The notes below the pieces were generated by a model, which made no database searches, was not told the origin of the DNA, and worked only from the letters and a program-made list of their open reading frames with translations. 64,000 bases of DNA from positions 1 to 64,000 of the forward strand of contig WJLW01000005.1 of the NCBI GenBank assembly GCA_014728295.1, written 5' to 3'. Shown here piece after piece: positions 25,696 through 33,572 of this stretch. This DNA is from Chitinivibrionales bacterium. GTDB lineage: Bacteria; Fibrobacterota; Chitinivibrionia; Chitinivibrionales; WJKA01. The number at the start of each line of letters is the position of its first letter. The stretch's first letter is position 1. The position numbers and the translations under genes were made by a program.

Positions 25696-26817
25696 ATGTT
25701 TAAAAAAGCTTTATGCGGGACAGCCACACTGCTGTTGGCGATCACACTTGTTCAGGCTGAGGGGCCTGACGTCTCTTTCAGCGGATATCTGGATTCGGAT
25801 GTCTGGACGGATTTTGAAGGTAACTTCTATACCAATGACGAGCTTGATCTTGGCTTGAATGTGGCATTCAGCGAAAAGATCAGTGCGGATGTTTTTGTGA
25901 CGATACTCACAAGCAATGCGCCGTCGGGAAGAGGCAGTATCCCTGCCGGCGACGGTCATCCTGCCGAACGCTGGGTGAGTGTTGCCTTTGACGGCGTCGG
26001 GATTAATTACGAAAGCGACTTTGGCACTTTTACCGTAGGTGATCTGGTCTACCAGTATGGCGGATTTAATTATTATTTCTACAAACGTTTGAGCATGATT
26101 ACGCCGGAAAATTTCACTCGAGGTGTACAATACTCGATCGGATCCGATGCCTTCACGCAGACGGTTTTAGTCGGCGTAACAGATATGAGCGGCAGCTCGG
26201 GTGATATTATCGGCGCATCGGAATTTGCCTTTTCCCAAGAGCTGGGGCTGGCCCTGTACTACGGTGTACGCGGGGAGGTCGTTGGCGGATTCGGCTATGG
26301 TTCCGATTTATTTGCCGGTACCGAATTCAACGGTTCGTTCGGTGAGGCGATTTCTGTGAAGCTCGACATCGGCTTCCAGAATTTTGCGACGGTGGATGAC
26401 TCCGGCATGACGATTATGGACGGTGATGATCCCAAACGCTTCAGCACCATTGCGCTGCTGCTTGAACCAGGCTTGTCACTTGACAAATTGAGTACCGCCC
26501 TGAGCGTATACTATGTCGTCGACCCGGATGAGTCGGGTCACTACCCAGGAGCAGATGAACAATTCTTTGCCTATGTCGAACCGGGCTTTGCGTTCACCGA
26601 TGTGTTTGCACTCGGCTTGCCGCTTGAAGTTCATTCCGGCGGACTTGCGGAGGATCTCGTCGACACCGGCGAGTTCTGGGTAGTACCGACGGGGTATATC
26701 TATCCCTTCGAGAAAGTCGAGTGGTGGATCTGGGCCGGAGGTTACTTTCCATTTGATGCGGATATTGGCGGAGATCCCTATTATGCACTCGGTTCGGAGA
26801 TTATTGTCAACTTTTAA
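25696..26817 (+). CDS. Outer-membrane beta-barrel protein of the amt operon
   Basis: 373 residues from the ATG after a textbook AAGGAGG; the ORF track's longer start crosses the promoter. Signal peptide MFKKALCGTATLLLAITLVQ. The mature chain alternates polar and non-polar residues in strands separated by acidic loops, and ends in aromatic ...IIVNF, the beta-signal for outer-membrane assembly. It is acidic (many Asp and Glu). No sequence motif identifies the substrate. Its place directly ahead of amt and PII under a sigma-54 promoter suggests a nitrogen-controlled pore for ammonium or another small nitrogen compound. That function is inference. Confidence 0.82.
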   Translation: MFKKALCGTATLLLAITLVQAEGPDVSFSGYLDSDVWTDFEGNFYTNDELDLGLNVAFSEKISADVFVTILTSNAPSGRGSIPAGDGHPAERWVSVAFDGVGINYESDFGTFTVGDLVYQYGGFNYYFYKRLSMITPENFTRGVQYSIGSDAFTQTVLVGVTDMSGSSGDIIGASEFAFSQELGLALYYGVRGEVVGGFGYGSDLFAGTEFNGSFGEAISVKLDIGFQNFATVDDSGMTIMDGDDPKRFSTIALLLEPGLSLDKLSTALSVYYVVDPDESGHYPGADEQFFAYVEPGFAFTDVFALGLPLEVHSGGLAEDLVDTGEFWVVPTGYIYPFEKVEWWIWAGGYFPFDADIGGDPYYALGSEIIVNF

Positions 26818-26872
26818 AATGACTTCAGTCAGCTACACTTAAATCAAGCGCATAACGAATTTGGAGGTACAC

Positions 26873-28216
26873 ATGAAGCACTTTATACTTAAAACGGCAC
26901 CCTTGATCCTTGCGCTCGGAGCGGCTCCTCTCTTTGCGCAGGAGGCCGCGCCCATGAGCCAGGACTCAGCCAATATGCTCTGGACACTGGTAGCCGCCGT
27001 GCTGGTTTTTTTCATGCAGGCCGGCTTTGCGATGGTCGAAAGCGGCTTTACCAGAGCGAAAAACTCGGTAAATATCATGATGAAAAACCTGATGGACTTT
27101 TCGATTGGCTCCCTGGGATTCTGGGCTCTTGGCTTCGGCCTGATGTTCGGAGCAACAGCCGGTAATTTCATCGGCACTTCCGGATTTTTCCTCTCCGATG
27201 CCGCGCCGGGAAAGCAAGGCTGGGAGTGGGCTCTGGTTTTTTTCATGTTCCAGACCGTATTTGCAGCAACGGCGGCAACCATTGTGTCGGGAGCCATGGC
27301 CGAACGGACGAAATTCAGCTCATATCTGATATACAGCATCGTTATCACCGGCATCATTTATCCAATCTCCGGCCACTGGGCCTGGGGCAGCCTGTTTAAT
27401 GGCGAAGGCTGGCTGGAAAAGCTGGGTTTTATTGACTTTGCCGGCTCAACGGTCGTTCATTCGGTTGGCGGTTGGTGCGCGCTGGCAGGCGCAATTGTGC
27501 TCGGAGCGCGCACAGGCAAATATGGACCCGATGGAAAATCAAAAGCGATTCCCGGGCACAGCATTCCCTTGGCCGCGCTAGGTGTGTTTATACTCTGGTT
27601 TGGCTGGTTTGGCTTCAATCCGGGCTCAACTACCACTGCAGATATGAGTATTGGCCGCATTGCGGTAACGACCAACCTCGCCGCTGCATCAGGAGCGATT
27701 GCCGCTATGATTACCGCATGGCTCATGCTCGGCAAGCCCGATGCGTCCATGGCGCTCAACGGCGTGCTTGCGGGACTGGTGGCCATTACCGCTCCCTGCG
27801 CCGATGTTTCGCCGTTCAGCGCGATAATCATTGGTCTGATTGGCGGAATTCTGGTTGTGCTTTCGGTACTGTTCATCGATAAAGTGCTCAAAATCGACGA
27901 TCCGGTCGGTGCAGTCAGCGTTCACGGCGTATGTGGAGCATGGGGAACACTGGCAGCGGGTTTGTTTGCCGAAAAAGCCTATAGCGGCAATGCCGGCTTG
28001 TTCTTTGGCGGTGGAATTGGCCCCGTATTTGTGCAGGTGGCGGGAATCGCCGCCGCTTTTGTCTGGGCGTTCGGCGCCGCGTTTGTACTCTTCACGGTTG
28101 TCAAGGCAACCATTGGTCTGCGCGTTACCAGAGAAGAAGAAATAAACGGTCTGGACATTGGCGAGCACGGTATGGAAGCATACAGCGGCTTTCAGATCTT
28201 TTCAACCGAGAACTAA
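26873..28216 (+). CDS. amt: Ammonium transporter (first copy)
   Basis: 447 residues from the ATG preceded by TTGGAGG; a cleavable signal peptide (ILKTAPLILALGAAPLFAQ) comes first, as in many bacterial Amt proteins. Eleven membrane helices are expected. Family motifs: AGFAMVESGFTRAKNSVN, the first pore histidine in DFAGSTVVHSVGGW and the second in DDPVGAVSVHGVCGAWGTLA. It conducts ammonium/ammonia across the inner membrane and is gated by binding of a PII protein to its cytosolic face. The PII gene follows 18 bases later, so the pair is co-transcribed with the porin. Confidence 0.96.
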   Translation: MKHFILKTAPLILALGAAPLFAQEAAPMSQDSANMLWTLVAAVLVFFMQAGFAMVESGFTRAKNSVNIMMKNLMDFSIGSLGFWALGFGLMFGATAGNFIGTSGFFLSDAAPGKQGWEWALVFFMFQTVFAATAATIVSGAMAERTKFSSYLIYSIVITGIIYPISGHWAWGSLFNGEGWLEKLGFIDFAGSTVVHSVGGWCALAGAIVLGARTGKYGPDGKSKAIPGHSIPLAALGVFILWFGWFGFNPGSTTTADMSIGRIAVTTNLAAASGAIAAMITAWLMLGKPDASMALNGVLAGLVAITAPCADVSPFSAIIIGLIGGILVVLSVLFIDKVLKIDDPVGAVSVHGVCGAWGTLAAGLFAEKAYSGNAGLFFGGGIGPVFVQVAGIAAAFVWAFGAAFVLFTVVKATIGLRVTREEEINGLDIGEHGMEAYSGFQIFSTEN

Positions 28217-28234
28217 ACCGTCAGGAGCGAATAT

Positions 28235-28576
28235 ATGAAAATGATACTGGCAGTAATTCAACCCACCAGGCTTCCCGATGTCAAGCAGGCACTATTCGAA
28301 GCCAACGTCGGCAAGATGACCGTTACCAACGTAATCGGCTGCGGCCAGCAGTCCGGCTACACGGAAAGCTATCGCGGCAGTGCTATCGAGGTGAATCTAC
28401 TCAAAAAGATTCGCCTCGAAATTGCGGTTAATGATGAATTTGTCAAGCCAACCATCGATGCAATTATCAAAGGCGCACGCAGCGGCAAGATCGGTGACGG
28501 CAAAATATTTATTCTCGACTTGCCGCAGTGTATCCGAATTCGCACCGGTGAAGAAGGCAGCGATGCGATAGGCTGA
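28235..28576 (+). CDS. glnK: PII signal-transduction protein (first copy), lacks Tyr51
   Basis: A 113-residue PII protein, starting after CAGGAGCGA. PII trimers bind ATP/ADP and 2-oxoglutarate and block Amt channels through the T-loop. The ATP-binding signatures [13 protein letters not shown] and IRIRTGEEG are intact. The T-loop reads [20 protein letters not shown]. Counting from Met1, residue 46 is Tyr and residue 49 Ser, but residue 51 is Ile, where enteric GlnB/GlnK carry the uridylylated Tyr. Classical GlnD control therefore looks impossible on this protein. Ser49, phosphorylated in cyanobacterial PII, is kept. I use glnK because it pairs with amt. Confidence 0.95.
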   Translation: MKMILAVIQPTRLPDVKQALFEANVGKMTVTNVIGCGQQSGYTESYRGSAIEVNLLKKIRLEIAVNDEFVKPTIDAIIKGARSGKIGDGKIFILDLPQCIRIRTGEEGSDAIG

Positions 28577-28644
28577 CCTATATTATCATATCGGTTGTTG
28601 TTGAGCGCAACTCTCACCGCATAGGGTGAACATCCCCTCCTGAG

Positions 28645-28688
28645 CCTCCCTCATCCCACCAGAGGGAGGTTCTTTTTTGTTTTTTTTT
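28645..28688 (+). terminator. Intrinsic terminator of the first amt operon
   Basis: Perfect 8-base stem CCTCCCTC/GAGGGAGG with a 9-base loop, followed by TTCTTTTTTGTTTTTTTTT. It is the clearest intrinsic terminator in the window. Confidence 0.9.
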
Positions 28689-28705
28689 GAAATCCTGCTC
28701 GACAG

Positions 28706-28746
28706 TACAAAAATGTGCTCGCTGCTTGCTGCAGGTACGAATTTGT
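28706..28746. promoter_or_regulatory. Putative activator site pair upstream of the second amt operon
   Basis: TACAAAAATGTGCT (28706-28719) and ACGAATTTGT (28737-28746), matching 13/14 and 9/10 bases of the pair upstream of the first operon. It lies 68-108 bases upstream of the -24 element. A third related sequence, TACAAATTTGAG, sits near the predicted transcription start (28839-28850). Confidence 0.6.
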
Positions 28747-28813
28747 AGTACGTCGCGTCAAACTTTTCAATTGCAATGCGCCGATACGCGTCTGTCGGCC
28801 CAATTTCGATCAT

Positions 28814-28830
28814 TGGCATATCGCTTGCAC
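28814..28830 (+). promoter_or_regulatory. Sigma-54 (-24/-12) promoter of the second amt operon
   Basis: TGGCATATCGCTTGCAC: exact TGGCA and TTGC at the correct spacing. Transcription would start near 28841, about 50 bases before the ATG at 28891. Confidence 0.75.
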
Positions 28831-28890
28831 TGGCTGGGTACAAATTTGAGTCATTTGTTCATCTTTGATTTTCGTAGGGAGGTTCACCGT

Positions 28891-30210
28891 ATGCAAAGAA
28901 GAATCAGCATAGTTGCCTTTGCTGCAATTGCACTTTTCAGCAGCAGTACCGTCGCGGCCGACGGGAGCGCCGTCAATCTTGTTGACACGCTGTGGATTCT
29001 GATTGCCGCTTTCCTGGTTTTCTTCATGAATGCCGGATTCGCATTTGTCGAAACCGGGTTTTGCCGCGCCAAAAATGCAACCAATATTCTGGCCAAGAAT
29101 TTCAGCGTATTTGCTATTGCCGCCCTGGCCTTCTGGGCGCTTGGGTATGGCTTTATGTTTGGCGAAGGCGCCGGGCTGATCGGCATGAATTCGTTTTTAG
29201 TATCCGAGACCGCAAATAATCCTGCACCCAACATTCCGGTGTTTGCCTTTTTCTTTTTCCAGTTGGCATTCGCGGCAGCCGGCTGCTCCATAATTTCAGG
29301 GGCGGTTGCCGAGCGTATCAAATTCAATGCGTTTCTGATCTTCGGATCGATTATGGTCGCGATCATTTATCCGCTCGGCGGTCACTGGGTCTGGGGCGGC
29401 GGCTGGCTGGGAGAAATGGGATTTCATGATTTTGCCGGATCAACGGTCGTGCACTCCGTTGGTGGCTGGGCGGCGCTGGCAGGCGTTTTGCTGCTTGGCC
29501 CGCGTGTGGGAAAATACCGTGAAGACGGATCGTCAAAGGCGCTGGTTGGACATTCCATGCCGCTGGCCACACTGGGTGGATTTATTCTGTGGTTGGGGTG
29601 GTTTGGGTTCAATCCCGGCTCACAACTGGCCCTCGACGAAAACGTCCCCCGGATTGCCTTGACAACTGCGCTTAGTTCCTGTGCCGGGATCCTCAGCGCC
29701 ATGATCACCGCATGGATCGTGCTTGGCAAGCCCGATTTCTCCATGATTATTAACGGATGCCTTGCGGGGCTTGTTGCCATTACCGCTCCGTGCGCGGTGG
29801 CTTCGACAACCGGATCTGTGGCAATCGGCATTGTCGCCGGAGTACTGGTTGTGTTTGCGGTGCTGTTTTTCGATAAAATAAAAGTCGACGATCCTGTCGG
29901 TGCTCTGGCAGTTCATCTCATCAACGGTATTTGGGGAACGCTTGCGGTGGGCCTTTTCGCCGTACCAAAATATTTTGATGGAGCCGCAGGCCTTTTTTAT
30001 GGTGGCGGAGTCAAACTGCTGGGTGTTCAGTTTGTCGGTGTTCTGGCCATTGGCGCCACCGTTTTTGTGCTGTCGCTGATTTTCTGGTCGATACTCAAAG
30101 CTACGACCGGCATTCGCGTGTCCAAAGAAGAAGAAGTTGGCGGACTGGATATAGGCGAGATGGGAATGGAAGCATACAATGGATTCCAGATATTTACCAC
30201 CGAAGATTGA
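28891..30210 (+). CDS. amt: Ammonium transporter (second copy)
   Basis: 439 residues from the ATG after AGGGAGG; the ORF track's 68-residue extension would run back through the promoter. It has a signal peptide (SIVAFAAIALFSSSTVAA) and the same core motifs as the first copy: AGFAFVETGFCRAKNATN, DFAGSTVVHSVGGWAAL and DDPVGALAVHLINGIWGTLA, so both pore histidines are kept. The two paralogues differ across loops and helices, so this is an old duplication rather than a recent one. The C-terminus EEVGGLDIGEMGMEAYNGFQ is the cytosolic tail that couples to PII. The partner PII gene follows after 30 bases. Confidence 0.96.
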   Translation: MQRRISIVAFAAIALFSSSTVAADGSAVNLVDTLWILIAAFLVFFMNAGFAFVETGFCRAKNATNILAKNFSVFAIAALAFWALGYGFMFGEGAGLIGMNSFLVSETANNPAPNIPVFAFFFFQLAFAAAGCSIISGAVAERIKFNAFLIFGSIMVAIIYPLGGHWVWGGGWLGEMGFHDFAGSTVVHSVGGWAALAGVLLLGPRVGKYREDGSSKALVGHSMPLATLGGFILWLGWFGFNPGSQLALDENVPRIALTTALSSCAGILSAMITAWIVLGKPDFSMIINGCLAGLVAITAPCAVASTTGSVAIGIVAGVLVVFAVLFFDKIKVDDPVGALAVHLINGIWGTLAVGLFAVPKYFDGAAGLFYGGGVKLLGVQFVGVLAIGATVFVLSLIFWSILKATTGIRVSKEEEVGGLDIGEMGMEAYNGFQIFTTED

Positions 30211-30240
30211 TTGTTCGAATCTGTTTGAAAGGAAATAACT

Positions 30241-30582
30241 ATGAAAATGATCATTGCCATAATACAGCCGACAAAATTGCCCGATGTCAAACAATCGCTT
30301 TTTAATGCAAACGTCAAGAAAATGACGGTGACGAACGTTATCGGATGCGGTCAGCAGTCCGGCTACACCGAAAGCTATCGTGGCAGCGCCATAGAAGTGA
30401 ATCTGCTCAAAAAGGTCAGAATCGAGATCGCTGTGAATGAGGAATTTGTCAAACCGACACTGGATGCGATTATCAACGGCGCCCGTACGGGCAAAATCGG
30501 TGACGGGAAAATTTTTGTGCTTGACTTGCCGCAGTGCATTAGAATTCGAACCGGCGAAGAAGGCGCCGAAGCAATCGGCTAG
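30241..30582 (+). CDS. glnK: PII signal-transduction protein (second copy), lacks Tyr51
   Basis: 113 residues, about 85 percent identical by eye to the first PII. AAAGGA precedes the ATG. The T-loop is the same ([20 protein letters not shown]) with Tyr46, Ser49 and Ile51, so this copy too lacks the uridylylation tyrosine. Nucleotide-binding motifs [13 protein letters not shown] and IRIRTGEEG are complete. It most likely gates the Amt encoded just upstream. The high identity to the first PII, against the greater divergence of the Amt pair, could mean gene conversion or strong constraint. Confidence 0.95.
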   Translation: MKMIIAIIQPTKLPDVKQSLFNANVKKMTVTNVIGCGQQSGYTESYRGSAIEVNLLKKVRIEIAVNEEFVKPTLDAIINGARTGKIGDGKIFVLDLPQCIRIRTGEEGAEAIG

Positions 30583-30605
30583 CCGTCGTCGAAAACAATT
30601 TCCCG

Positions 30606-30643
30606 GCCCCGTCACCGATAGCACCGGCTGATGGGGCATTTTC
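30606..30643 (+). terminator. Probable terminator after the second PII gene
   Basis: GCCCCGTCA (30606-30614) pairs with TGATGGGGC (30629-30637), nine pairs including one G-U. The 14-base loop can pair further (CCG/CGG). A short ATTTTCC follows. It lies between convergent genes and may serve both. Confidence 0.65.
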
Positions 30644-30650
30644 CGTGTGC

Positions 30651-31742
30651 TCAGGAAAGCAGGGGAATAAGGTCATTGGTTGCTGCATGCCCCCCCAGAG
30701 CAGTGATCGTTTCCGCAGATACGCCCTGACGCTGCAACGGGGTAATTACATCGCGCGGCAAATCGGGTACATACGAAAGCAGGAAGTGCGAGCCGGCCTT
30801 GCCCTGAATGTCAATTCTGTCAAGCTCTGCCGGGAGCAGAATAGTATCACCTTCATGCGCAATGTGAGAGCCTTCACTGTTGTAAAATATGGTTATGGTT
30901 CCCCATAACATGGTAATTACCTGAAATGAATTTTTGATTGTCAGTGTGCAGTCGATGGTAGTCGGGAAGCTGTACTCTTCAAGCACAAAGTATCTGCATG
31001 CCACCCGATAGTGGTGGTGAACGCCGCTGAAATCCGTCGATATGACCGGTACGATTTTGTGTTGATCATGATAATCGGTGCGAGCGATCTCCAGGGAATC
31101 ATCAATATGCAGCTTTCGCCCCGGATCGTTGCGCCCCCAGTCGTAAATGCGCAGGGTAGTATCTGAAGATTGCTGAACTTCATATAAAACGGTATCACCC
31201 AATATCGCATGCACACTACCTGCTGGAATGAAAAGCACGTCACCCGCTGAGATCGGCAAGCAATTGAGAATTTCCTCCAAAGAGCTTCTCTTAATATGCT
31301 CGATGACGGTATCGGGCGTAACACCCTTGTTAAAGCCGACAATGATCTGAGCGCCTGGTGCGGCACTAACCACATACCAGCACTCCGTTTTGCCGAAATT
31401 TCCCCAGCCGCAAGCCCTGGCCTGCTCGTCGTTGGGATGAACCTGTACCGAGAGCTTGTCATGCGCATCTATAAATTTATACAGGAGCGGAAATCCATGT
31501 TCACACGGAGCTTCACCGCACAAATCCGCAGCATGTTTGTCGATGAATTGCTCGAGTGTCCAGCCCTGAAAGGGCGGCGTAGTGGCGACTGACATATCCC
31601 GGGCAAAGCCCGAAAGCTCCCAGGATTCGCCGATTAATCTGTTGTTGGGTATATCTTTGAAGAGCAGCTTTGCCAGATTTCTTCCGCCCCACACTTTTTC
31701 TTTATAAATAGACTTGAACTGTAGCGGATGAAGTGTCGTCAC
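30651..31742 (-). CDS. manA: Mannose-6-phosphate isomerase, class I
   Basis: Interconverts mannose-6-phosphate and fructose-6-phosphate, linking glycolysis to GDP-mannose for surface glycans. 363 residues, cupin fold, zinc-dependent. Motifs: KEKVWGGRNLAK at the start, GESWELSGF, the metal-binding SVQVHPNDEQA, FGKTECWYVV, and GDVLFIPAGSVHAIL. The start is GTG, overlapping the stop of the upstream STAS gene as GTGA, so translation is coupled. The coupling of a sugar isomerase to a STAS regulator is unusual; I see no functional link in the sequence. Confidence 0.94.
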   Translation of the reverse strand: MTTLHPLQFKSIYKEKVWGGRNLAKLLFKDIPNNRLIGESWELSGFARDMSVATTPPFQGWTLEQFIDKHAADLCGEAPCEHGFPLLYKFIDAHDKLSVQVHPNDEQARACGWGNFGKTECWYVVSAAPGAQIIVGFNKGVTPDTVIEHIKRSSLEEILNCLPISAGDVLFIPAGSVHAILGDTVLYEVQQSSDTTLRIYDWGRNDPGRKLHIDDSLEIARTDYHDQHKIVPVISTDFSGVHHHYRVACRYFVLEEYSFPTTIDCTLTIKNSFQVITMLWGTITIFYNSEGSHIAHEGDTILLPAELDRIDIQGKAGSHFLLSYVPDLPRDVITPLQRQGVSAETITALGGHAATNDLIPLLS

Positions 31743-32104
31743 GGTTGAGTCTGTCCCTGCCTTTCCAAAATCTGATGTTTGAATTTTTCGTATGAATCAA
31801 ACAGATAACCGTCAAAGACGATATCAAATTTCAGAGTTTCAAATATATAGTTGACGTATTCATTTGACGAGATGATATAGATCGCGCCGTCGCTTTTCTT
31901 TACTTTGTTGAGATTATAAACCAGTGCGCCCACGCCGCCGCTGCAGATAAAGGTCACCTCGTTCAGGTCGAAAACAATATGATAGAATCCGTCATCAACG
32001 ATTTGATGAACCTCTTTGTCAAGCAACCGGGCATTTTCCCAGTCGACTCTACCGGCAACTTTGATAATTTTGAATTTGCTTTCCTGGGTGACGGCCAATT
32101 CCAT
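31739..32104 (-). CDS. STAS-domain protein (anti-sigma factor antagonist type)
   Basis: 121 residues from the ATG at 32104 with GGGAGG upstream; the ORF track's extension to 32185 overlaps the next gene. The single STAS domain has the usual layout: KIIKVAGRVDWENARLLDKE, HIVFDLNEVTFICSGGVGAL and YIISSNEYVNYIFETLKFD. The serine in CSGGVGAL is at the phosphorylation position of SpoIIAA-like proteins. Such proteins bind anti-sigma factors or serve in other partner-switching modules. No kinase or phosphatase partner lies beside it. Co-transcribed with manA by a 4-base overlap. Confidence 0.88.
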   Translation of the reverse strand: MELAVTQESKFKIIKVAGRVDWENARLLDKEVHQIVDDGFYHIVFDLNEVTFICSGGVGALVYNLNKVKKSDGAIYIISSNEYVNYIFETLKFDIVFDGYLFDSYEKFKHQILERQGQTQP

Positions 32105-32153
32105 AAGATCCTCCCTTGCGAGTAGTGATGCTTGTCCTGAAGCCCGGCAATCG

Positions 32154-32340
32154 TTACTTGGAAACGTCTTCATAATCTGCGTCATCGATATCTTCGTCTC
32201 GTGAGTCGAATCGCTGAACGCTTTTAGGGCTTTTGTCTTTTTTTTCGGCCTTGGTATCGGTCAAATTCAATCCCGAAAACAGAGATTTGAGTAACCAGTA
32301 AATCAGGCCGATGTACAGGAGCTTGAAGATTAATGATAAC
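32154..32340 (-). CDS. Small membrane protein with acidic tail
   Basis: A 62-residue ORF: one hydrophobic helix at the N-terminus (LIFKLLYIGLIYWLLKSLF), then a basic patch and a strongly acidic C-terminus (DSRDEDIDDADYEDV). The composition argues for a real membrane-tethered peptide rather than chance. The ORF track places its start at 32342. It precedes the STAS-manA pair on the same strand by 49 bases. Family unknown. Confidence 0.55.
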
Positions 32341-32579
32341 ATTGTGGCACTATCTATTCAATATGGGAGGCGTATTTTTACAAGTGTTTGGTTCATAAGT
32401 GAATCGCACCGTTTTTTTTGCTTCCGGAGCATTTAATGGCGTATTTTAAACTTCCGGCATGAGCTTTCATATCGCTCACTGCGGTAAATAATACGCTAAC
32501 GAAATCGTATTCACTAGTTCGCATATTTCTATCGATAATTAACAAAAAAATACATAAATACCAGGAAAGGGTACCGAAA

Positions 32580-33569
32580 ATGTCTGCGGATATTGCACAA
32601 TTAAATGAGCGCATTGCTGAAGAGAGTAGCTTTGTTCCAGCGTTGAGAAGTGAATTGAGTAAAGTGATCGTCGGTCAGACCAGAATGGTTGAGCGCCTGA
32701 TAATCGGAATGTTGACAAAAGGACACATCCTGCTTGAAGGCGTTCCCGGGCTTGCCAAAACGCTGGCAGTTTCCACTTTGTCAAAGACCATCGATACCGA
32801 ATTCAAGCGTATACAATTTACACCCGACTTGCTTCCGGCGGACTTGATTGGTACAATGGTGTATAATCAGAAGACCAGCGAGTTTATCGCCAAAAAGGGG
32901 CCGATTTTCACCAACATCGTCCTGGCTGATGAAATAAACCGTGCGCCGGCAAAGGTACAGAGTGCACTTCTTGAAGCCATGCAGGAACGTCATGTTACTA
33001 TCAGCGATACCACGTATGATTTACCTCGCCCGTTTCTGGTGCTGGCAACTCAAAATCCAATCGAGCAGGAAGGAACCTATCCGCTGCCCGAAGCTCAGGT
33101 TGACCGCTTTATGCTGAAATTGAAGATTACCTATCCGAGCCGGGATGAAGAGCTGAGTATATTGCGCCGCATGGGAGCGGGTGAGATTCCCGAAGTCGGC
33201 AAAGTCGTTTCGGTCGAAAAGATCAATACTGCCGCACGAGTCGTCAATGAAATCTACATGGATCCGAAAGTCGAAGAATACATTGTTAACCTCGTTTTCG
33301 CTACCAGAGAGCCGGCACAGGCACATTTGAACGATCTGGAAGATCTGATTGAATATGGTGCTTCTCCCCGGGCAACCCTGTACCTGACGCGTGCGGCCCG
33401 TGCGCATGCATTTCTTAAAGGCAGAGGGTATGTAACCCCCGAAGACATCAAAGCCATTGCCATGGATGTCCTGCGCCACCGTGTCATTCTTTCCTACGAA
33501 GCCGAAGCGGAAAATATCACTCCTGAAGATGTAATTCAGAAAATTTTTGATGGGGTGGAAGTTCCCTGA
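32580..33569 (+). CDS. MoxR-family AAA ATPase
   Basis: 329 residues; AGGAAAGGG precedes the ATG. MoxR ATPases act as chaperones that mature or activate partner proteins, usually with a VWA or DUF58 protein encoded alongside. Walker A is GHILLEGVPGLAKTLAV, Walker B is NIVLADEINRAPAKVQSALL, and the sensor region reads FLVLATQNPIEQEGTYPLPE followed by the arginine finger region QVDRFMLKL. The C-terminal lid helices are complete. First gene of a four-gene operon with a TPR protein, DUF58 and an M20 hydrolase. The intergenic region before it (32341-32579) is AT-rich with a possible TTCACT-18-GATAAT promoter. Confidence 0.95.
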   Translation: MSADIAQLNERIAEESSFVPALRSELSKVIVGQTRMVERLIIGMLTKGHILLEGVPGLAKTLAVSTLSKTIDTEFKRIQFTPDLLPADLIGTMVYNQKTSEFIAKKGPIFTNIVLADEINRAPAKVQSALLEAMQERHVTISDTTYDLPRPFLVLATQNPIEQEGTYPLPEAQVDRFMLKLKITYPSRDEELSILRRMGAGEIPEVGKVVSVEKINTAARVVNEIYMDPKVEEYIVNLVFATREPAQAHLNDLEDLIEYGASPRATLYLTRAARAHAFLKGRGYVTPEDIKAIAMDVLRHRVILSYEAEAENITPEDVIQKIFDGVEVP

Positions 33570-33572
33570 GTT

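Larger units (their letters stand above)
28577..28890 (+). other. Intergenic region between the two amt operons
   Basis: 314 bases without a gene. In order it contains a strong intrinsic terminator, the activator site pair and a sigma-54 promoter, all listed separately. It is a complete insulator-plus-promoter unit, so the second amt operon is an independent transcription unit. Confidence 0.8.

Noticed and set aside
28235-28576. PII copies as NifI proteins of nitrogen fixation
   Set aside because: No nif genes are present and the T-loop and C-terminus fit ordinary GlnB/GlnK-type proteins paired with amt.
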